64,000 nucleotides of DNA from Galeopsis tetrahit (taxonomy: Eukaryota; Streptophyta; Magnoliopsida; Lamiales; Lamiaceae): contig OY776119.1 of the NCBI GenBank assembly GCA_963675135.1, positions 42,097,198 through 42,161,197 of the forward strand. The letters run 5' to 3'. Positions 44,351 to 56,806 of the stretch are shown here, piece after piece (positions within the stretch are counted from its first letter, which is position 1; every line of letters begins with the position of its first letter). A model generated the notes under the pieces. That model did not search any database, had not been told where the DNA came from, and saw nothing but the letters and a program-made list of their open reading frames with translations. Both the position numbers and the translations under genes were made by a program.

Positions 44351-46668
44351 TTGCAGGTACCATTGGGCCACAAGAAGAGGAGCATGAGCAAAAAGACAGC
44401 GTGGTACCTTGACAGTGGATGCTCAAGGCACATGACTGGAAACAAGGAACTCCTCACTGATTTCATTGAAAAAGAAGGCCCAAATGTCACCTTTGGAGAC
44501 AGCTCACAAGCAACCACAAAAGGTTATGGTACTTTGATGATTGGTAACATCAAAGTAACCAATGTATCTTATGTAGCTGGTCTCAAATATAATCTCCTAA
44601 GTATCAGTCAATTCTGTGACAAAGACTTTAAAGTTGAGTTCTCAAGTGGAAAATGTTTAATTAAGGATAAAACTCAACAAACTCTATTGACTGGAACTAG
44701 GAAGGGAAATGTGTATTTTGCAGACTGGGACAAGTCTAGTGATGTTGCATGTTTCATTGCTAAGAGTACTAGTGAACGAAGTTGGTTATGGCACAAGAGG
44801 CTAAACCACCTAAACTTCAAATCAATGAACAAACTTGCTAGAAATGCATTAGTTAAAGGACTGCCTAATGAGGTTTTCATTAAGGAACATGTGTGTAAAC
44901 CATGTCAAGAGGGAAAACAAATTAAAGCCTCATTCAAAGGTAAACCAGTCATTTCTACTGAAAGGGTTCTTGAACTTCTACATATGGATCTTTTTGGACC
45001 AATCACCCCTTCAAGTATAAATGGTAGAAGATACACATTGGTTGTAGTAGATGACTTCTCTAGGTTCACATGGGTAGTATTTCTCCTTAATAAGAAGGAA
45101 ACACAAGTCAAACTACCTGAACTCCTTTAGAGACTGTCAAATGAGAAAAGCCTTAGCATTATCAAGATAAGATCTGATAAAGGCACTGAGTTCATAAATT
45201 CATACATCAATGAGTATTGCACATCTAATGGAATAGCTCATGAAACCTCAGCAGCTAGAACTCCTCAGCAAAATGGAGTTGCAGAAAGAAGGAACAGAAC
45301 TTTAAAAGAAGCTGCTAGAACCTTAATTGCTGACTCAAACTTACCTAAGAGGTTTTGGGCTGAAGCTATAAACACTGCATGCCATACTCAAAATAGATGT
45401 TTGATTACTAAGGGGCAAGGCAAAACCCCCTATGAACTCTGGAAAGGAAGAATGCCTAAAGTGTCATACTTTCATATATTTGGTTGTAAGTGTTTCATTC
45501 ACAATAATGGGAAAGAACAGTTGAAAGCCTTTGATAGCAAAGCTGATGAGGGAGTATTCCTTGGATACTCTCAAATCAGTAAAGCTTTCAGAGTCTACAA
45601 CAAGAAAACCCTTATAGTGGAAGAAACACCCCATGTTGTGTTTGATGAATCTATCCTTGAGATCAGGAATGATAGTTTGGAACCTGAAGAAATCACACAA
45701 AGGACAACCAGATTAAGCCTAAAAGACAAAGACACTGAATTCATAGATGTTGTCCAAGCCAATCTACCTGAACATACTATATTGGACAACAATCCTGAAG
45801 GAAACCTTCCTGAGACAAACCCCACTGATGGAAATGGTGAACTGAATGAGCCAATCCCAGTTCACATCCAGGTAACAACTACCAATGAAGAAGCAGCTCC
45901 TGCTGAGGTAGTTAATGGGTCAAATAATCAAGGGGGAACTCAAAATGTTGAAAACCCCAATGTCCCTGACATTGAGGACAACACCCCTGATTATGATCCT
46001 GATTTAGATCCTGCACTAATTTATCCTGAATTTTATGATCAAAATGACTCAACCTCAGTAGAGGGGAACTCTACTGAAGGGATCAGAAAAAGAAGGACTT
46101 GGTTGTATGACCATCCTACTGATCTGATACTTGGTGACCCAAGTATAGGAGTCAAAACCAGAAGGTTTCATGGTGAAAGTGTTATGTTCTGTTGTTTCTT
46201 GTCAGAACAGGAACCAAAAGACATTGAGGAAGCACTTCAGGATGGCAATTGGATCACAGCAATGCAGGAAGAGCTCAACCAATTCACCAGAAATGAAGTA
46301 TGGGAGCTGGTTGATAGACCTTCACATCAAGATGTTATTGGAACCAAGTGGGTGTTCAAGAACAAGAAGAATGAAAATGATGTGATTGTCAGAAACAAAG
46401 CAAGACTAGTGGCTAAAGGTTACTGCCAGCATGAAGGCATTGACTATGATGAGACATTTGCACATGTGGCAAGGCTAGAAGCAATAAGGCTTTTTCTAGC
46501 CTATGCAGCCCACAAGAGGTTCAAAGTGTATCAAATGGATGTCAAGAGTGCCTTTCTGAATGGAGTCTTGAAAGAAGAAGTCTATGTAGAGCAACCACCA
46601 GGTTTTGAGGTTGGAAACCAAGTATACAGACTGAAGAAAGCTCTATATGGACTCAAGCAAGCCCCTAA
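44351..46668 (+). pseudogene. Copia-2 pol, 5' part: PR-IN-RT(N)
   Basis: Protease DSGCSRHMTG (about 44411). Integrase zinc residues WHKRLNHLNF and CKPCQEGK, Asp in HMDLFGP (about 44985), Asp in RSDKGTEF (about 45175), Glu in GVAERRNRT (about 45285). TAG at 45128-45130 interrupts the frame within integrase. RT begins near 46220 (NWITAMQEELNQF) with KARLVAKGYCQHEG and QMDVKSAFLNG, up to YGLKQAP, where CACTA-C begins. The usual ETFAPVAR reads ETFAHVAR here, a changed proline in a conserved loop. Reading is in the frame of gag. The remainder of RT resumes at 51247. Confidence 0.93.
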
Positions 46669-47181
46669 CACTACAACAAAATACATTTCTTGTAACGAAT
46701 TTATTTGTAACCAACGTATAAATGGTTACAAAAAGTTGACTTATTTGTAACTAAATTCTATTTTCGTTACAAAAAGTCATATTTTAAAAAACAATAAGTA
46801 ATTTCGTTACAAATATCAAAATATTCGTTACAAATAGTAAATGACTTCTTATTTGTTTTATACATTCATTTTTTTTAATTATGTAAATTAAATATAATTT
46901 CCCTTATCCAATCACATAAATGTCTTCGTATTTTACTTTATTCCGTTTTCTAAAAAAACATATGTAAATTGTTGTCGAAAAAAAATATGTAAATTAAAGA
47001 TGATTCTCTTATCTTGTCACACCGACTATAAATGGCTTCTTATATTTTTATTAAATTAGTATTGCAATTTACTGTACTGTTGATAAGAATATGAGCCGCA
47101 CAAGTTTCCATCTTATTTAATATCAATTTATTTTTTCAATTATACCACTAATTTTTAATTTCCCTTATTTTAAAGCTTATG

Positions 47182-47215
<34 letters not shown>

Positions 47216-47574
47216 CAACTAGTTACCCTTGTTTCTTTATTATTATATTTTAGCCTTACTGTATCGTGTATATATTTCAATTATTAATTTAAAGTTAAAG
47301 TTAAAGTTAAGAATGTAATTTATTTAATTATTTGGCTTATAATATATTTTTTGAGTCGAATATATAAATTAGATTTAAAAATGTGATTTAGCTCAAAAAA
47401 AGATTTCAGAGATCTGCTTTAGAAAGAGATAGAATTACAGCGGGAGGGAACCTCAAATCCCTAATCATACGCTAAACTCCCAACGTCTTAAAACCTAAAT
47501 TCCTTAATTCACAATACTTAAATTACTAATTCCACGCTGAGAATTACTGCTGGTCAATTTCGCAATTATTTGGG

Positions 47575-47710
47575 CTCTGGTCGATGATCGATTTCGCGGT
47601 TACTTGGGGCTGTGGTCCATGATCGATTTTGGAGTTACTTGGGGGCGCTAATCGATGATTGGGTTTGCAGTTACTTGGGGCCCTAATTGATGATCGATTT
47701 CGTAATTCCT
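47575..47710 (+). repeat. Short ~45-bp tandem repeat in CACTA-C
   Basis: Three to four units of the form GATGATCGATTTCG-GTTACTTGGGG. They lie within a more GC-balanced block (47550-47900), unlike the rest of the element. Confidence 0.65.
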
Positions 47711-47899
47711 AGTTCCTACCATGAGCTTTTTCTGCCGATGCCCTCACCCTCTTTCGGCGGTCCCACCTTCTGTCGGCCCCTGTTGCAATGCCCTCACCAA
47801 AAAACCTTGATTCCTAATTCCATGACCGATTCAGCTCTGTTACGATGCCATGACCTATGTTGTTGCAAAGTTACGCTAATTTTCACCGTTACATGATGA

Positions 47900-50600
47900 A
47901 AATTCTCAGGTAACTCCTCTGTGATGAAAATTCTCAGGTAACTTTTTCTCTATTCATCTCAATTACGTAGACTCACATATATATATATATATATAAATAT
48001 ATATATAGTTTTTTTTTGAACAATTATTGCCAATTAAGCCTTATGAACACCTCTTTCTCTCGTTGCATTCACGCTACTTGAAAATGCCTTAATTGAATGC
48101 CCTAATGGAGTTTCAGAATTCTAAAATATTTTTATGATATTAATGTATTTACTTCTTTGACAATTTTCCTTCTCACTTCATCATCTGGTAAATTCTAGAT
48201 TTTATTTCCTATATATTTAGATGTTACTATTGTTAGCATTTTTGTGAGTTTTTGTAAATTTTTTAGAATAAACTAATGGATTTTATTGTCGTGTTTGGGT
48301 TAAATTTGATAGAAATTGTTAGTCACAAAGTTATTAAGAAATCTGGGCTCGAGCTTCCCTTAGTTCAAATCGGGGGGAGGAAATTCACTCTAATTTAGGT
48401 GACTTTACAATCTATTCAATTCTTTAGTTCAAATGCAATTTATACTATAAAAATAGTACTGTCCATACTGTGTAATTCTGCAATGGTTTCACTGCTTATT
48501 TCCTTACAGAGAGATCAATGAAATGCTATCACAATTTTTTGTCATTCAAGAATTAGGTATGTTTTTTAACATTTGGTATTTATATTTCCCTATCTCTTTT
48601 TTTTCCTGATTGACTGAAATTGTACTTCTTTTATATAATTCACTGGTGTTTTACGTATAGCGGTTCTTTTGATTTAAGCAATATATATTTGAGATGCATC
48701 CAAAAGAAACTGATATGATGTAATAACATTTGAATACCTATTCTTGTAATATTTGTGTGGTTATTCTGTTTGATGATTGGCTCGAATGATTGATAGAGGA
48801 GAAAAAGTAGATGGTCTTTACAAGGTAAAAGAAATACTGTTAGTGGCTCAAAAAGGAAAGGATAAAAAGACATATATTTATAGAGAGGAACTTGGATGAA
48901 GCTTCTCTAAGGAAATATTCTCAAAAAAAAAAAAAAAAACTTCTCTAAGGATGATTTAAAGGCTGCTTAGCATGACATCTTATGCGAATTAGATATTTAT
49001 TTCTTCTTGTGTTGCTGAAGGAGCTGTTATTTGTTTTTTGTGCTAACCACGAGAATTTAATATGTATTTCATCTTGTTTCGTTGATAAATTTTGAATCAT
49101 GCAGTGATTAAGGTAAAGCGAGGAAAGTTTTGAAGGTGGGGACCTTGCATGATGGTCCTGGCCACTTCTTCAATCTAAATAATCCCTCATTACTAGTAAG
49201 CATTTCTTTTATAAGAGCTGTGAATACAATATATGATCATATCATTTTGATATTTGAATTATCACTAATAGGTATTCAAAACAAGCTCACAAATTTGGCC
49301 GAGAGTGTATACCCATCACAAACACGGAGTTTACTGTTTTTACATCTTTTAATATAAGTTGCGGTTATATCAATTATCTTAAATAAATGTGATTTTTTCT
49401 TTAGTATTTGTCTTATTATTGATGGAAAAGGAATACAAGTTGACATGGCTTTCTATTTTACTAATTCAATTCTTAAGATAGTAGAATTGTCTTTTATGCA
49501 ATTCATGTTCAAGACAATGATCTTGATATGTCCTCCTCTATTATTATTTAGAAATTGAAAGAAGGCGCATATTGTATATTATTCAAGGTAAACATAATTT
49601 CAGTCTCTGTAGTGCAATCATTAATCCTCAATCGATTATTTGTCTAAAAAATACTTAATTTTTATTAATCAGGCTTCCCAAGAACAATCCTGGATGCATG
49701 AAGCATACTTGCTGTTTTTTGTCCATTTGCATGGAACATTATTGGACAACACCACGGCTATATGAAGGCTAAGAGTGAGAGGTTTATTCCACTTCAACGG
49801 TTCTTTTTATACTTTGCCAGGTAAACGTGAAAGAAAAAGATTACTGATTTTGTTTTGTCTTTTTTCTTTTTTCTGAATGTTGGGTTCGGGGGAGGGCATC
49901 TTCTAACGTTAATTATCATTTATCTTTCTCAAATCAAATTAATTGATATTCCTCAAACACACTTGTGCTAGACATTCCAATAACAGGAAACTTATGATCT
50001 TAAACTTCTTTGAAATATTTGGAAGTGAAAATTTTGAATGATTTCTTATGCAATGGCATATTTGTGTATTCTACATTTGTGTCAAAGAATGAGAGAACAA
50101 TTTAAATGGTTTCTTATGGAGTGTGACAAATTAGTTATGTCTAGTACTAATGGTTTAACGGTAGTTGCTTGATGAGTAAAAAGTTCACCATAGTGTGATT
50201 GTTTGTGTTACTTATTTGTTGTGGTTTTAGTAGCTAGAAGGTGTTGGTGATGATTGAGATGGTTGATATTTGCTGCTTCTTGTTGTATTTAGAGCTTCTT
50301 GTTGTATATAGAGCTAGGTATACTGTTCACGAGTATATCAATTGATGTGTTATTTTTTTCTTTGTTGAGGGCCTTGGCAAATTTTAACTAAGGTCTAAGG
50401 TCTAGGTGTTGGTATTAGTTGACGGGTCTTTGTTTTGGGACTGAGTGGCCCCTTTATTGGTTTATATTTCTTTCTTTTTATTTAATTTGTATATCATTTT
50501 TTTTTAGTCTATGTCGTAAACTTATATTTGTGCATTATAAAATTTTAATCTTATGATATTTTATTTTTGTGCGTCTTTTGTAGGTAAACGAAGTTTCACG
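47900..50600 (+). other. CACTA-C interior, gene-like but noncoding
   Basis: AT-rich sequence without a protein-coding gene that I recognise. Several places look like splice junctions around short segments, for example a pyrimidine tract then TCCTTACAG|AGAG near 48508 and AATTAG|GTATG near 48556. It could be a captured and decayed transcript region or chance. (TA)n runs lie near 47190 and 47970. Confidence 0.35.
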
Positions 50601-51246
50601 TACTTGACCGTAGACAAGAAGACTAATCAAGACTTCGATCACGTATATGTGTTTACAAGTTATTAGATATATTGAAATGTATATATACATTCTTAAATAC
50701 TTGTTTAGAATGTTTTTACACATATTTTGTTACTGAATCAACTTCAGATGACATTGAGATAGTTCTTTTTTTTTCATAAATAAAATAATTTTATTATGAC
50801 CCTATATTTTTTAAGATTTCTAAAATGTTCTTATAGTATAATCTTTTAAAAAATCATATGAGTTAGTTATATTCATTTATTTGTTTTTGGAATGAAATGA
50901 GTTGGTAATGATAAAAAAGAATTAGTAACAAATTAAATATTTTAATACTAAATAAATAATTTTATGTAACAACTTATTTGTAACGAAATTGATATTTTGA
51001 ATAAATTTACAACATTTTGTAACAAGATTTTTGTTACTATTACTAAAGTTTTAGTAACCGAAAGAAGTGTCGTTACAATTGTATTGGTAACGAAATCGAT
51101 TTTTTTCCGTTACAAAAACTTTTTGTAACGAGCTTTACAAGACCAACTTTTGTAACGATATGTTTCGTTACAAAAGGTTTTTGTAACCAAAAAATGACTT
51201 TTTGTAACCATTTTTTTCGTTACAAAAAGTGCATTTTCTTGTAGTG

Positions 51247-52321
51247 TAAGGCTTGGTATGACACACTGTCACAATTCCTATTGGATCATGGATTCACCAA
51301 GGGAACTGTGGACAGAACTCTCTTCAGAATCTCTGAAGGAGAGGACATCTTGCTTGTCCAAATTTATGTAGATGACATAATTTTTGGATCCCCTAATGAG
51401 AAGCTTTGTGAGAAGTTCTCCAAGCTTATGCAAAACAAGTTTGAGATGTCCATGATGGGGTTGATGAACTTCTTCTTGGGTCTACAAGTCAAGCAATCAA
51501 AAGAAGGAATCTTCATCAATCAAGCTAAGTACACCAGAGAGATGATCAAGAAGTTTGGGTGTATAACAAGCAAGCCAGTAAGGATCCTAATGAACACAAA
51601 CTGGAAGATGGATCCTGATGAGAGTGGTGTACCAACCAACTCCACTGAATATAGAGGAATCATTGGATCTCTCCTCTATCTCACTGCCAGCAGGCCTGAC
51701 ATCACCTTTGCAGTAGGTGTTTGTGCAAGGTTTCAAGCAAATCCTAAGAAAAGCAATCTTGAGGCTGCAAAGAGGATCTTGAGGTATCTCAAAGGCACTG
51801 AAAATCTAGGCCTTTGGTACCCTGCTGATGACAACATTGAGTTAACTGGCTATTCAGATGCTGATTATGGAGGATGCAGAATTGACAGAAAATCCACTTC
51901 AGGAACTTGTCAATTCTTGGGCAACAAACTTATATCTTGGTTTTCCAAGAAGCAAAACACAGTGGCTACTTCCACCACTGAGGCTGAATATGTTGCTGCT
52001 GGAAGTTGTTGTGCTCAAATCCTTTGGCTAAGACAACAACTCAGAGACTACAAAGTCAACTCTACTGAAGTGCCAATATTTTGTGATAACAATAGTGCCA
52101 TTGCTATATCACAAAATCCTGTCTTGCACACAAGATGCAAACATGTGGACATCAAGCATCACTTCATTAGAGATCATGTGGAGAAGAAGGATATTAAGTT
52201 GGTGAAGATCCACACAGATCATCAAAAACCTGATATACTAACTAAGCCACTTGCAGAGACAAGGTTCCTGGAATTATCAGCAGAGTTGGGTCTTCTTGAT
52301 CCAGAGAAGTTGGACAAATGA
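51247..52321 (+). pseudogene. Copia-2 pol, 3' part: RT(C)-RNase H
   Basis: Starting at the TAA that is the right copy of the CACTA-C duplication, the frame reads KAWYD-like sequence, then DRTLFRISEG and the catalytic YVDDIIFGSP (about 51366). RNase H: YSDADYGGCRIDRKSTSG, STTEAEYVAAGSCCAQ, FCDNNSAIAISQNP, KHVDIKHHFIRDHVEK. It ends at TGA (52319-52321). This part has no premature stop and looks well preserved. It cannot be expressed with the 5' part because of CACTA-C. Confidence 0.93.
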
Positions 52322-52425
52322 GCCCACAGGAGTTCATTCATTAAGGGGGAACTAAGTTCAAACTTCAGCAGACTTGGTCAAGTCTACTGAAATTCAGAGA
52401 AGTTGACCTTACTTCTTCAGGACAC

Positions 52426-54378
52426 TTGTCCTCAACTCTTCAGGACACTTGTCCATGTATTTCCCTTGACCAAATTTTTGCAGATGAGTTCTTAACAGAT
52501 GCCCCTATCCAAGTGGACACAGGCTCAGCTCAAGCCTTACTTGGTATGCAATCAGAGAAATTGGACTCCTTGGCTCATCAAGTCCAATCTGCTCATGCTG
52601 AAACTTCAGGAGCATTGAATGAGCAAGGAAGGACTCTAGCATCTGTAGAAATGAGGCTCACTGGCTCTGAGGATGTTGTGCTACCAACTCTGGAGGCAAG
52701 GATCAGTGGTGTGGAAACTGGTCTCCAAACCATTTCCACTGAAGTACAAAAAGCCAAATCCACCATGGAAGCCATCTCAAAGGAGGTCAAGAAGGAGCAA
52801 AAGCTGCTGAGAGACAATCATAATGCCAATGTCAAGGCTCTCAGGCTAACTGTCAAGCAAGCCCTTGGAAAGAAGACTGCATTACAAAAGAGAAGAGCAG
52901 AAGAGCAAAGGCTAGCTATGGTAAAAGCAGCCTCAGAAAATTTTTCCCAAGAGGTATTGGCCAACATTGCTGAAGGTGCAGTAGCCAACCTCACTGAGCT
53001 TCTCAAAGCCCAACTGGATGCATCCCTGAAAGCAACCTTGGACGAGGTTGTTCAACAAAAGATGAAGCCTGTTCTAGCTTTTCTTAGCTTGAGCAGTGAT
53101 AGGATGCAAAATATACATGATGAAAATGTATATTTGTTGGAGGAGATGAAGTCCCTAAACCAGGCCCAATCCCTAATGGCCACAACAATGAGTGAGCTAA
53201 AACCCCAGTGTTTTGATGCTGCCAAAAAGGGGGAAAGGGAAAGAGCTAGAGCAAAAGGTGCCTTGGTAATTGGAAGCCCAGTTCAAGGAAAAGACAAAGC
53301 TGCTGAAGGAAAAGGAAAAGAGCCTGCAGTGCTAAACTTGGAAGAATTGGATGAAGAAGAGCAATTAGCACTTGCATTGAAGAATTCTATGGCCTCAGCT
53401 CAAGAGGAAAGAGTGAGGTTACAACAAAGACCAGGTGGTGAGATGTCTTGTTTGGACAAAGGTGATGAAGGTGTCCAAACTAGAGGAAAGATCAATAGGG
53501 CAAAAGGAAAGAAAAGGCAAGTTGAGACATTCACTGACTTTCCTAACAGCCTTGATCTTCCACCTGAGTTCAGAGTTGATGATGATGTGCGTACTTCAAA
53601 GAAGGCCAAAACTGCTGAGAAAGCCAAGACTGCTGAAAAAGAAAAATCTTCTGAATCTGCCAAAGTTACTGAAGATTCCAAGTCCACTGAAGATATTGAA
53701 GAACTATTTACTGAAGGATTTGGACCTGAACCTAAGAAGAAGACAACTGTCCTAGCTCATGATCCATCAAAACTGTTTCATGAAGGGTATGTCAAAGACC
53801 CTGAAACACAACAGAAATTGGCCATGATGAGGGCCCAAGAGAAAATGGAGTTGTTAGATGAAGCACAAAGAGCAAGAGACAAGAGGAGAGCTAATTTTCA
53901 GAAACCAAGAAGAAGGAGAGCAACATACAGCAAGATGAAGCCTCGGCTTCTAATCCCAATGGACACCAAATATCCACACTTGGATAAATGGGTGCCAGTT
54001 CAACTGAATGATACATGGGAAGAAGCATAAAGGGAGTTTGTCTATGACTATTATGTCATTGACAGATGGAATGGAGGAGATGCCAACTCTGCCTTTGCTG
54101 AGTTCATGATAGAATACTACAGAGAACTCTATCAACAATTGCTTGGAGCTGCTGACATTGCAAGAATTGAACTCACAGCTCCCAAGCCAATCATATACAT
54201 GCCTCCAAAGCTTGAAGGATGGATTGACCAAGCAAGAATTCTGAGAGAATTCACTGAGATCCTTAAGCTAAACAAGATGGTTCTTGGACCTAAGGGAACC
54301 AACCAAGAAGCCATGGCATTAAAAAGAAGAGTGTGGGCACAGTATGGAATGCTGCCACCCCCCGAGGATGATCTTTGA
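52426..54378 (+). pseudogene. Copia-2 env-like ORF (one stop)
   Basis: The frame opens upstream of 52426 and runs 534 codons to TAA (54028-54030). It then continues in the same frame to 54378, ending in GMLPPPEDDL. The N-terminal third is rich in heptad-like Leu/Ala/Gln and Lys/Glu (a probable coiled coil, roughly residues 40-150). The middle is Lys/Glu-rich, with AEKAKTAEKEKSSE-type repeats. The C-terminal part is basic and then aromatic-rich (YDYYVIDRW). I see no signal peptide or membrane span. Position between pol and the polypurine tract matches the Sirevirus env-like ORF. It shares no obvious motif with the Copia-1 ORF in the same position. Confidence 0.75.
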
Positions 54379-54538
54379 AATGGCTAAGTCTTCTGACCTT
54401 TCTTGATTGATCAACTATGCTGAAATATGGTCAAGATTGCTGATGTGGAATATTGACCTTAGTCATGTCTTCTGAAGATACATGTAATAGGTGTAGACAA
54501 GTCACTTTTGCTTAGAATGTGTAGGTTTTGGCATCATC

Positions 54539-54552
54539 AAAAAGGGGGAAAT
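54539..54552 (+). promoter_or_regulatory. Copia-2 polypurine tract
   Basis: AAAAAGGGGGAAAT directly precedes the 3' LTR. Confidence 0.88.
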
Positions 54553-56244
54553 TGTTGGGAATAAAATGATATATGTTTTGATTAAATACCAAAACCCCCT
54601 GAGACATGCCTAAGTCAAGATGATTGTGTTCTAAGATTGTTAGAACACATAGCATAAGGCTAGATGAGAAGCTGATATGTTAGGCAGCTCTTAGATGACT
54701 AGAAGCACAATGTGAGGGGGAACCTATGCTTTAAAAATGATCAAGATGAAGTCCCCTCAAGGCTCAAAATCTGGAACAAACACTAAGGACAGGCATACTC
54801 CATTGAAAACCACATGCTCTGATCAGGAGAGTTGTCCAGAAGAGTTAGTTCTATGCAAGAACAAGATGGCAAAGCTCAAAAGGACAAGATTCGTCAAATG
54901 CTCTGATCAGGAGAGTTGTCCAGAGAGGTTAACTTTGTAAAAACATCAACTCTGAAGCTAAAAGAACAAATATGTTGATCAGGAGAGTTGTCCCAGAAGA
55001 GTTGTCTCAACAAGTTTGAACCAGAACAAAGATTCTAATGTTTGAAGATCAACCATGTTGAAGAGTGCTGCAGAAAGGAATGTTGATCAGGAGAGTTGTC
55101 CATTTTATAAGGAATGTTGTCCTATCATTGGATCAATCTTCAGAAACCATGTCCAAGTCCTAACAAGAAGTCAAACATTGGGAAAAGTGCCGCAGAAAGA
55201 AGACAAAGTCTTACAAGCCGTTTATTACCCAAATGAGGACATGTCATTATCAAGAATCTGTCTTCCAGTTTGAAAAACTCAAGGAAGACATTTATAGCAA
55301 TTTGGGGCTGCCTCTCCAACGGGCAAATCCTCCATTTTGTCTATAAATACAGAAGTGTGAAGACCATTTGAAAGCATCCAACTACCAATCCAACTGAGCA
55401 AGTATTCTGAAGTTCATAGAACTTACAAGCTTTCAAAAGACTATCTTAGTCTTCAAACACTTCTTCTAAGCTGAACTCACTGTATATCCATACACAAGCT
55501 TAGAGAGATATCCTATCCTTATACACTGATCTTCATTGTAAAGGATATCTCATTAGTTGGAACCTTACTTCAATCCTTACCCCTTTCAAGTGAGAAAGAG
55601 AGAAGGTTGTAGTAGTAGAAGTGGTAGGAGCTGACTGTTGAGAGAAGAACAGTTCAGTTCTGAGTTGAGAAGAGGGTACTAGGACTCTAGACATCCTAGG
55701 GATCAATTCACCAAGGAGTGGTGTTATCGATCAAGTGCACCTTGGCACTATAAAACAAGTTAATTCCAAGAGTGAAGGAATTATCCTGTTAAATCAGGGA
55801 AAGTGGATGTAGGAGCTTGAGTCTCTGAACCACTATAAACTCTTGTGTTGATTTGCCTTACAAAGTACTTACATTCATTCAACACTACACACAAAACTGA
55901 TTTTTCAAAAGATACATATTCAAAGACTGTGCAAAACTGATTTGGACAAGTTCCCTGAAACTAAACTGGACTGTATTGGATTGACAAAGTGATTTCAGAA
56001 ACTTAAGGAGTCTAAACTTAAAGGGCCAACCACTATTCCGCACCTATAACTCCCCTAGATAGTTATTCAACTAAGTACTCAATAGTACTTAGTAGTTTGA
56101 TTATCTTAGAAGAGTTTATCATCTTCAGCAGAGTTGTCCAAGACAACCTTGCTGAGCTCTGGTTTGATCATAAGTTGAAAAGATTTGCATACAAGTGTAT
56201 CCCCCCCCCCATACACTTGTTATATACTCCTTTCAGGACCAACA
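54553..56244 (+). repeat. Copia-2 3' LTR
   Basis: 1,692 bp. It shares the U3 repeats, TATA box and ends with the 5' LTR, with one deletion of about 110 bp relative to it near 55060. A C-run near 56200 differs in length. Confidence 0.93.
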
Positions 56245-56249
56245 AGTAC

Positions 56250-56806
56250 ACATAACTAAATTCAAGTAGGCAAACACTTTGAATCAATGTCTCATTGAGT
56301 AAATCTCAAGATAATATTGACTCAATTCAGAATTCATTCAGGACTCGTTGGATACAAATTTCATATATCCGAGTTTGCATCAAGAAGATCGACTACCAAT
56401 AAAGACTTTAGTAATTAAAGTAGAATATCCGGATAAGATATAAATGGTATAGGAACAAAGATATAAATTGTGTCATTCAAGTGTGTCAAGTATACTACTT
56501 CACCTATCCTGGGGTAGGACTGTGTACTCAAGTTGACGGTATTACTGCCTAGTGGTTGTCCTTACCATAATGTCACAAGTTCAAAACTCAATTTTTTTAA
56601 ATTTAATTTAATTTTAGCACCTAGTACCAATTTTTCTATATTTAATATAATTTTAGCACCGAGTACCAGTTTTTCTATATTTAATTTAATTTTAGAATAT
56701 CCGGGATGTCCTAGGAACAAAGATATAAATGGTATAGGAACAAATATATAAATTTTGTCATTCAAGTGTGTCAAGTATACTACTGCACTTATCCAGCGAT
56801 ATCACA
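56250..56806. other. CACTA-2 backbone between Copia-2 and CACTA-D
   Basis: AT-rich, no gene. A segment at 56548-56600 (CCTAGTGGTTGTCCTTACC, then CACAAGTTCAAAACTC) recurs at 58303-58355. It has tRNA A-box/B-box character in part. Three short repeats of TTTAATTTAATTTTAGCACC lie at 56600-56695. Confidence 0.6.

Larger units (their letters stand above)
46669..51246. mobile_element. CACTA-C, CACTA element inside Copia-2 RT
   Basis: The element starts CACTACAACAAAATACA and ends TGCATTTTCTTGTAGTG, flanked by TAA at 46666-46668 and 51247-51249. Subterminal repeats TTTGTAACGA, GTTACAAAAAGT and CGTTACAAA occur at 46685-46850 and 50925-51245. It is a third CACTA family by these motifs. Removing it and one TAA joins the two halves of the Copia-2 RT in frame. 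It spans 4,578 bp. I see no transposase domain, only small open frames (47687-47896, 49130-49357) without recognisable features. Confidence 0.93.
39936..56244 (+). mobile_element. Copia-2, Sirevirus-type LTR retrotransposon
   Basis: LTRs of 1,803 and 1,692 bp begin TGTTGGG and end CCAACA. The flanking pentamers are CGTAC (39931-39935) and AGTAC (56245-56249), a duplication with one mismatch. The order is LTR, Met-tRNA primer site, gag, PR, IN, RT (interrupted by CACTA-C), RNase H, env-like ORF, polypurine tract, LTR. Without CACTA-C the element is about 11.7 kb. Gag and pol share one frame throughout, broken by single stops. LTR differences counted by eye are about 20-25 substitutions plus one indel of about 110 bp. 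Confidence 0.93.
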
